Shown piece after piece: positions 59,932 through 64,000 of a DNA stretch of 64,000 bases. Position numbers and translations under genes: made by a program. The notes under the pieces are model-generated. The model was not told the DNA's origin, made no database searches, and saw only the letters and a program-made list of their open reading frames with translations. This DNA comes from Halosimplex pelagicum (GTDB taxonomy: Archaea > Halobacteriota > Halobacteria > Halobacteriales > Haloarculaceae), in contig NZ_CP058909.1 in the NCBI RefSeq assembly GCF_013415905.1, positions 2,542,001 through 2,606,000 on the forward strand, written 5' to 3'. How positions within the stretch are numbered: position 1 is the first letter of the stretch; every line of letters begins with the position of its first letter.

Positions 59932-61083
59932 TCAGGCGTTGATCCCGGTCATCCGGGTGATGCCCGAGATACCGTCGGGCTGGGTCTTGATGAACGGCGT
60001 CCGGGAGCTGATGAGGCGGTTGTTCAGCGCGGCGCCGCCGTCGCTCTCCCAGCTGGTGTTCGTGACGCCCTGGGCGTTGACGATCTCGAAGTACCGCGGG
60101 TCGTCCAGCATCATGATGACGCTGTCGGCGTCCAGCCGCGGTGCCGGGACGATGTTGAGGTAGTCGTACTTCTGCTCGACGCGGTCGCGGACGGTCTGGT
60201 CGGCCTGCTCGGTCTCGTAGTCCTGGCGGGTGAACTCGCCCCACATCGCCCGCGGGACCATTAGCCACGCGCCGACCTCGCTGACCAGCGGGACGTCGTC
60301 CTGGTCGACGACGTCGGTCTGGTCCTCGATGGAGTCGTGGAGCGTGTCGATGTCTTCGAGCATCCCGGCGGCATCGCCGATCCACCCCGTCGAGTTGCTG
60401 GCCTGGATGATCTCCGGGATGTTCGAGTTCAGGCCGCGGACCTTGAGCAGCCCGCGCTCGGTCTGGACGTCCGGGCCCCAGCCGCCCCAGAGCTTGTTGT
60501 GCTCCAGCCGGTTCAGCGCCTGCCGCGCTTCCGTCCCGATGGAGTCGTCGAAGTCCTCACCGAACGCCTGGGCGTTCTGGAACTCCCGGGCGTCGATCTG
60601 GTAGGTGACGATGTCCATCGGCAGCGGGACGCCGTCGAGGGCGTGGCCCGGCATCTCCTGCTCGCTACGGGTCCGGAGGTTCATCGACGTCGTGCCCTCC
60701 AGCCGGGTCCCGGACATCGGCGTGAAGTAGGCGTACCGGGAGAGGTCACTCGATGCGACGAACCCGGCGCCGATCAGCTGGTCGACGACGGTCGACTGGA
60801 CGAACTGGTCGTTGAGGACCATGTCCGCGTACTGCGCCCACGAATCGACCTCCAGCGTCGAGTCCGCCGTCAGTTCGGCGGTGGGGTTCGAGCTCTTGAC
60901 GCCGGTCGCCTTGTCGAGCTGGTCCCATTGGTCCGGCGAGAACGGCGACTCGGCGCGGAGCTGCTGGAGTGCCTGCTTGCGCACCTTGGGGACCGGGTTG
61001 AACAGCGCCTTCTGCGCGGTCAGCGACAGATCGTTTTCGACACTCTTCGACCACTTGGTCTCGGTGGAAATATCAGCACTCAT
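59932..61083 (-). CDS. major capsid protein (HK97 fold)
   Basis: A 383-aa protein from ATG 61083 (MSADISTETKWSKSVEND). The helical N-terminal arm (LSLTAQKALFNPVPKVRKQAL) is followed by the shell-domain pattern: SWAQYADMVLNDQFVQSTVV, RLEGTTSMNLRTRS, PMDIVTYQIDAREFQNAQAF, LNRLEHNKLWGGWGPDVQTE and a P-domain-like end VIMMLDDPRYFEIVNAQGV. Size, arm and gene order (protease, decoration, capsid, connectors) support it. It is the main shell protein of the icosahedral head. Confidence 0.85.
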   Translation of the reverse strand: MSADISTETKWSKSVENDLSLTAQKALFNPVPKVRKQALQQLRAESPFSPDQWDQLDKATGVKSSNPTAELTADSTLEVDSWAQYADMVLNDQFVQSTVVDQLIGAGFVASSDLSRYAYFTPMSGTRLEGTTSMNLRTRSEQEMPGHALDGVPLPMDIVTYQIDAREFQNAQAFGEDFDDSIGTEARQALNRLEHNKLWGGWGPDVQTERGLLKVRGLNSNIPEIIQASNSTGWIGDAAGMLEDIDTLHDSIEDQTDVVDQDDVPLVSEVGAWLMVPRAMWGEFTRQDYETEQADQTVRDRVEQKYDYLNIVPAPRLDADSVIMMLDDPRYFEIVNAQGVTNTSWESDGGAALNNRLISSRTPFIKTQPDGISGITRMTGINA

Positions 61084-61087
61084 TGGT

Positions 61088-61570
61088 CTAGTAGAACTCC
61101 ACGACGAGGAGGTTGTCCTCGTCGCTGCGAGTGATCTCTTCGACGACACGGCCGACGAACTCCGTCGGCGAGTTCGTCCCGTCGACGGTCCCGCCCTCGT
61201 CGGTGATCTTCCCGTCCTGATCCCAGGCCGCTTCGGCGTCGGTGGGGTCGGCCGAGGCGTTGGAACTCTTGCGAAGACGGGCGCGGTCGAAGCGCCGGAA
61301 GCCGACGGTTTCGAGGTCGTTGCCCGCGTCGTAGCCGTCGTCGAGCGGCGACTCGCCAGTCTGGCCGAGCGAGCGCGACGGGTTGCGCTGCTCGCGAGCG
61401 ACGCGCTTGGTCTTCGAGTCGGCGCCGACCTGCCGGACCTGGACGTTGCCGTCGGAGTCGCGATACCACTCGACGCCAGTTCCCGGGAGGGTAGCGCCGT
61501 CCGCCGTCCCGTCGACGTAGCTCTCGTTGCCGTTGACCTGTGCGATGACGGACTGGTTCTGTGCGATCAT
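61088..61570 (-). CDS. possible head decoration protein
   Basis: A 160-aa acidic protein (MIAQNQSVIAQVNGNESYV), beta-rich with long loops (VEWYRDSDGNVQVRQVGADS, FVGRVVEEITRSDEDNLLVV). It lies between protease and capsid genes, where capsid-stabilising or decoration proteins are usually encoded. 3 nt separate it from the protease stop. No family is recognised. Confidence 0.55.
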   Translation of the reverse strand: MIAQNQSVIAQVNGNESYVDGTADGATLPGTGVEWYRDSDGNVQVRQVGADSKTKRVAREQRNPSRSLGQTGESPLDDGYDAGNDLETVGFRRFDRARLRKSSNASADPTDAEAAWDQDGKITDEGGTVDGTNSPTEFVGRVVEEITRSDEDNLLVVEFY

Positions 61571-61573
61571 GAG

Positions 61574-63100
61574 TTAGTCCTCCTGGACCCCCGTGCCGTA
61601 GTCGTCGGCGCTGGCGTCGTCGGAGCCGGCGCTGGCCGTCAGCGTCGGGGCCGCGCCGGCTGACCCCGGGAGCTGAGCCGCGAGTTCGCCGCGGACCCGC
61701 TTGTGCTCGCGCTCGACGAGCCGGTGCGCCGAGGCCAGCAGGTCCTCGCGGTCGTCCTCGTCATAGTCGTCGCTCTCGGCGATGATCTCGTCGACCTTGT
61801 CCCGCTTCGACTGACGGTCCTGTGCCGCGGCGACCGCCTCTTCGAGGCCGTCCTCAGTGACGAAGCCTTGGTCGCGCAGCGCTTCGCCGAGCTCGTCGAC
61901 GGTCATGTCGCCGAGCGTCTTGCTGTCCCCCTCGTCGCTGCTAGAGGAGTCCTGTTCGTTGCTGCCGTTCTCGTCGGAGTCGGAGTTGGATCCCATATCA
62001 GAATCTGTGTCAGCATCCGTACCGGATTCCGCCGGCTCGTCTCCAGTCGATGCGTCAGCCGTGACCTCGTCGCCGGCCTCGTCGCTATCCATCACGCCGT
62101 CAGGCGCGACGGCGACGAACCCCGAGTCGAGATAGTACCCACCCTCGCTGCGGGGGATCGGGTCCGAGGGTTCGCCGTCGGCGTGGTATCGGAGCAGCGC
62201 GAACAGCGTCTGGTCCTCGGCGAGCGCCTCGTTGAGGGCGATCTCGAACTCGGTCTCGTAGTCGCCGGCGTCGTAGGGTTGACTCGCCCCGAGCGCCGGA
62301 CCGAGCCCTTCGCCGACGTCGGGGAACTCGTCCCCGGCGCCGTGGAGCGTGACCAGCCACGGCGCGTCGTCGAAACTGGCGTCGTCGACGACGATCGTCT
62401 CCCCACCCGTCGTCTGGTCGGGGAGGTAGGCGCCGCCGCGACGGTCGTTCGAGTCGAGCAGCCCGAAGTGCTCGGCGAGGCGCTTGACGAGCCCGCGCTC
62501 GTCGTCGACATCGTCGCCGGCGTCGGCCGCCGTCAGCTCGGCGCCGATGTCGGTCCCCTGGGTGAACGATGCGAGCGCCTCGTTGGGCCCCCACTCGGCC
62601 GTGTTGTTGGGCGAGTCGCCCTTCGAGACGACGGAGAGGTCGCGAAACCGAATGTTCGTCGCCTTGTACGCGCCGGTCTCGATATCCTGCTCGCCGAGGG
62701 CGAACTGCGGGTGGACCGACACCTCGTAGCTGCCGGCCTGGACGCCCTGGGCGACCTCCTCGTCGTGCGCGGTCGCCTCGTAGCCCACGGCCTGCTGGTC
62801 GTCGAGCCAGCCCGCCTTGGAGACCTTGCCGACGGTCTCGTCGGTCGGCGGCGGGTAGACCGGGCGGCCGTCCTCGTCGGTCGGGTGGTCGGCGGTCAGC
62901 GGTTCGCCGGCCTGCGTCTCCGCTGCCTGCTGGAGTTCGTCGGCGGCGAACAGCACCGGCGTTCCATCGTCCATGTGGAGGATGTCGCCGGCGGCCACCG
63001 CCACGCCCGAGAAGCGATACGGCGGTCCGTCGTCACTTGCGCCTGCGGTGAGCCGAGCCGTCCGGGCCGACACCCGCAGGTCGTGGTCGTCGTTGGTCAT
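61574..63100 (-). CDS. prohead protease with DUF7282-like domain and scaffold tail
   Basis: A 508-aa protein with three parts. Residues about 1-185 look like a prohead protease of the DUF2213/S78 type: YRFSGVAVAAGDIL, LTADHPTDEDG (His), SYEVSVHPQF (Ser), FRDLSVVSKGDSPNNT. Residues about 225-345 read TIVVDDASFDDAPWLVTLHG...GEGLGPALGASQPYDAGDYE...LALLRYHADGE-like, resembling the haloarchaeal surface DUF7282 domain. The rest is Asp/Ser-rich, then helical (GEALRDQGFVTEDGLEEAVA), as in scaffolds. The protease matures the capsid. The inserted domain is unusual. Confidence 0.75.
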   Translation of the reverse strand: MTNDDHDLRVSARTARLTAGASDDGPPYRFSGVAVAAGDILHMDDGTPVLFAADELQQAAETQAGEPLTADHPTDEDGRPVYPPPTDETVGKVSKAGWLDDQQAVGYEATAHDEEVAQGVQAGSYEVSVHPQFALGEQDIETGAYKATNIRFRDLSVVSKGDSPNNTAEWGPNEALASFTQGTDIGAELTAADAGDDVDDERGLVKRLAEHFGLLDSNDRRGGAYLPDQTTGGETIVVDDASFDDAPWLVTLHGAGDEFPDVGEGLGPALGASQPYDAGDYETEFEIALNEALAEDQTLFALLRYHADGEPSDPIPRSEGGYYLDSGFVAVAPDGVMDSDEAGDEVTADASTGDEPAESGTDADTDSDMGSNSDSDENGSNEQDSSSSDEGDSKTLGDMTVDELGEALRDQGFVTEDGLEEAVAAAQDRQSKRDKVDEIIAESDDYDEDDREDLLASAHRLVEREHKRVRGELAAQLPGSAGAAPTLTASAGSDDASADDYGTGVQED

Positions 63101-63210
63101 GTCATGAATGTGTGTTCGTCGGCCCGGGGTCCTCGCCCCTCACCGCTCGCGCGGTGGGTGTCGTGTGGGGGTCATCGGCCCCGGGAGAGCGTTAGCGGCA
63201 CTTCACCTGA
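63101..63210. other. short hairpin-rich gap in head operon
   Basis: 110 nt between the minor head gene stop and the protease start. CACCGC-tcgc-GCGGTG (63141-63156) extends to a 9-bp stem with one wobble pair. It may be an mRNA processing site or separate translation of the two genes. Confidence 0.35.
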
Positions 63211-64000
63211 CTACCCGATGACCGGCAACCACGCGCATCTGCACTGCGGATGGACCGGGATGATCCCCCGCGCCTCGGCGACCGAGTAGACGTTGCCGTC
63301 GAGGCCTTCGCAGATGGGGCAGACGCGGTCGTCGTCGGCGGTCTGCAGCTCCGCCTCGCCGACGACCGTGTCGACGCCCGCCTGGGAGTAGCGGTTGAGC
63401 GTCGCGCTGGCGTGCGACCGGATGATCTCCGTCCGGGCGAGCGTCGTCGCCCGCGTCTTCCCGATCTTCTCGATGCGGTCGGAGATCGACCGGGCGATGT
63501 CGGTCGGGTTCTCGCCCTGGTCAAGCCCATCGGCGAGCTCCCGGGCAACCGCCTGGTTCAACTCCGAGGTGAGCCCGTCCCACTCGTTGACGACCCGCGT
63601 GTAGAGGGTCTGCAGCTGGTCGCGGTGGACCGGGAGCTGCATCGAGGCCGCGACCGACATCTCGGGTGCGGTGGCGTCGGCATCGGTGAGCGCGCCGTCG
63701 GCGTGTTGCAGCCCGCGCTCGTAGGCCGCCCGGATGTAGGAGATCTCCTCCGCGGTGAAGACCTCGATGCGGGCCTTCCGCAACTGCTCCGTGAGCCACT
63801 CGCGGACGGTCGTGATCACCTCGGCGCGACGCTCCGCGGAGACGTCCGGCAACGGATCCGGCTTGCGGGCGGCCTGCAGCTGGCCGTCGCGAAGGCCGAG
63901 TGCATCGCGCTCGACGATCCCACGGCGGAGTTCGGCGTTGATGCGAGCGAGGATACCTCGGAGTCGCTGGGCGAACTCCTGCCGCAGCGTCAGCGTCTGC
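63211..64000 (-). CDS. Mu F / SPP1 gp7-like minor head protein (partial)
   Basis: The frame is open to the right window edge (at least 263 codons, N-terminus missing). The C-terminal Mu F-type domain is clear: TTLARTEIIRSHASATLNRY, then the cysteine pair VCPICEGLDGNVYSV and the end IIPVHPQCRCAWLPVIG. This family joins the portal to the shell and aids ejection or packaging. Upstream helices (ELRRGIVERDALGLRDGQLQ) continue off the window. The portal and terminase genes should lie immediately to the right. Confidence 0.85.
   Translation of the reverse strand, partial: QTLTLRQEFAQRLRGILARINAELRRGIVERDALGLRDGQLQAARKPDPLPDVSAERRAEVITTVREWLTEQLRKARIEVFTAEEISYIRAAYERGLQHADGALTDADATAPEMSVAASMQLPVHRDQLQTLYTRVVNEWDGLTSELNQAVARELADGLDQGENPTDIARSISDRIEKIGKTRATTLARTEIIRSHASATLNRYSQAGVDTVVGEAELQTADDDRVCPICEGLDGNVYSVAEARGIIPVHPQCRCAWLPVIG

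Noticed and set aside
61703..63289. Plus-strand 528-codon open frame
   Set aside because: Antisense to the prohead protease; Val/Arg/Leu-rich composition without family features, a common artefact in high-GC DNA.
1..64000. CRISPR array
   Set aside because: No regularly spaced repeat-spacer pattern was seen; the only repeat cluster (38.9-39.2 kb) has irregular spacing and fits an origin better.

Overview
The window is from a halophilic archaeon (class Halobacteria). Support comes from the strongly acidic predicted proteins and from families largely confined to that class: DUF7504, DUF5793, DUF7344, HTH_10 bacterioopsin-activator-type regulators, a short DUF1931 histone-fold protein, an accessory TATA-binding protein and a TnpB-only IS200/IS605 element. 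TATA boxes often lie about 26-28 nt before the start codon, as expected for leaderless archaeal transcripts. I cannot name a genus, or say whether the replicon is chromosome or megaplasmid.

Left part (1-29.8 kb), host accessory DNA. At 1-5 kb a minus-strand operon carries a predicted anti-phage system: AbrB-like regulator, DUF499 ATPase, DUF3780 protein and DUF1156 adenine methylase cut by the window edge. A tyrosine recombinase, an IS4-family transposase, a winged-helix regulator and an IS200/IS605 TnpB element follow (5.9-11.8 kb), so this is a mobile defence-island setting. From 11.8 to 18.4 kb lie a sensor kinase, small regulators (PhiH1-like winged helix, PadR), an extra TBP, a tiny histone-fold protein, DUF7504 and DUF5793 proteins, and decayed cupin, SDR and flavoprotein fragments. 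From 18.7 to 29.8 kb the content is metabolic and regulatory: two MFS exporters, a double-domain universal stress protein, a large REC/PAS/GAF/HTH_10 regulator, a rubrerythrin-like zinc protein coupled to glutamate dehydrogenase, a small membrane protein and an amidase.

Right part (29.86 kb to the end), a GC-rich provirus of the haloarchaeal tailed-virus type. Its integrase starts 72 nt from the amidase start codon, so the left junction must lie in that gap. A minus-strand early operon of 13 overlapping genes (31.1-37.8 kb) encodes small, often zinc-binding proteins, an HNH endonuclease and winged-helix regulators. A divergent regulatory region with a repressor-like gene follows (38 kb), then an iteron-like repeat zone next to an Orc1/Cdc6-type initiator (38.9-40.3 kb), two zinc-ribbon membrane proteins (40.4-42.0 kb), a second minus-strand operon (42.0-44.4 kb) and a divergent plus-strand operon that includes a J-domain protein (44.6-46.6 kb). 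From the right edge back to 46.8 kb runs the structural operon: Mu F/SPP1 gp7-like minor head protein (partial), prohead protease with scaffold-like tail, possible decoration protein, HK97-type major capsid protein, head-tail connectors, tail tube protein, tail chaperone pair, tape measure and tail-tip/fibre proteins, one of them a sugar-enzyme-like beta-propeller. Terminase and portal must lie to the right of the window.

The most notable points are a textbook -1 slippery heptamer (G GGA AAC) that would fuse the tail chaperone to an otherwise startless 85-codon frame just before the tape measure gene; the iteron-like candidate origin beside the orc1/cdc6-like gene; and a 26-bp element shared by the promoters of that initiator and an 81-aa neighbour. 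No tRNA, rRNA or CRISPR array was seen.
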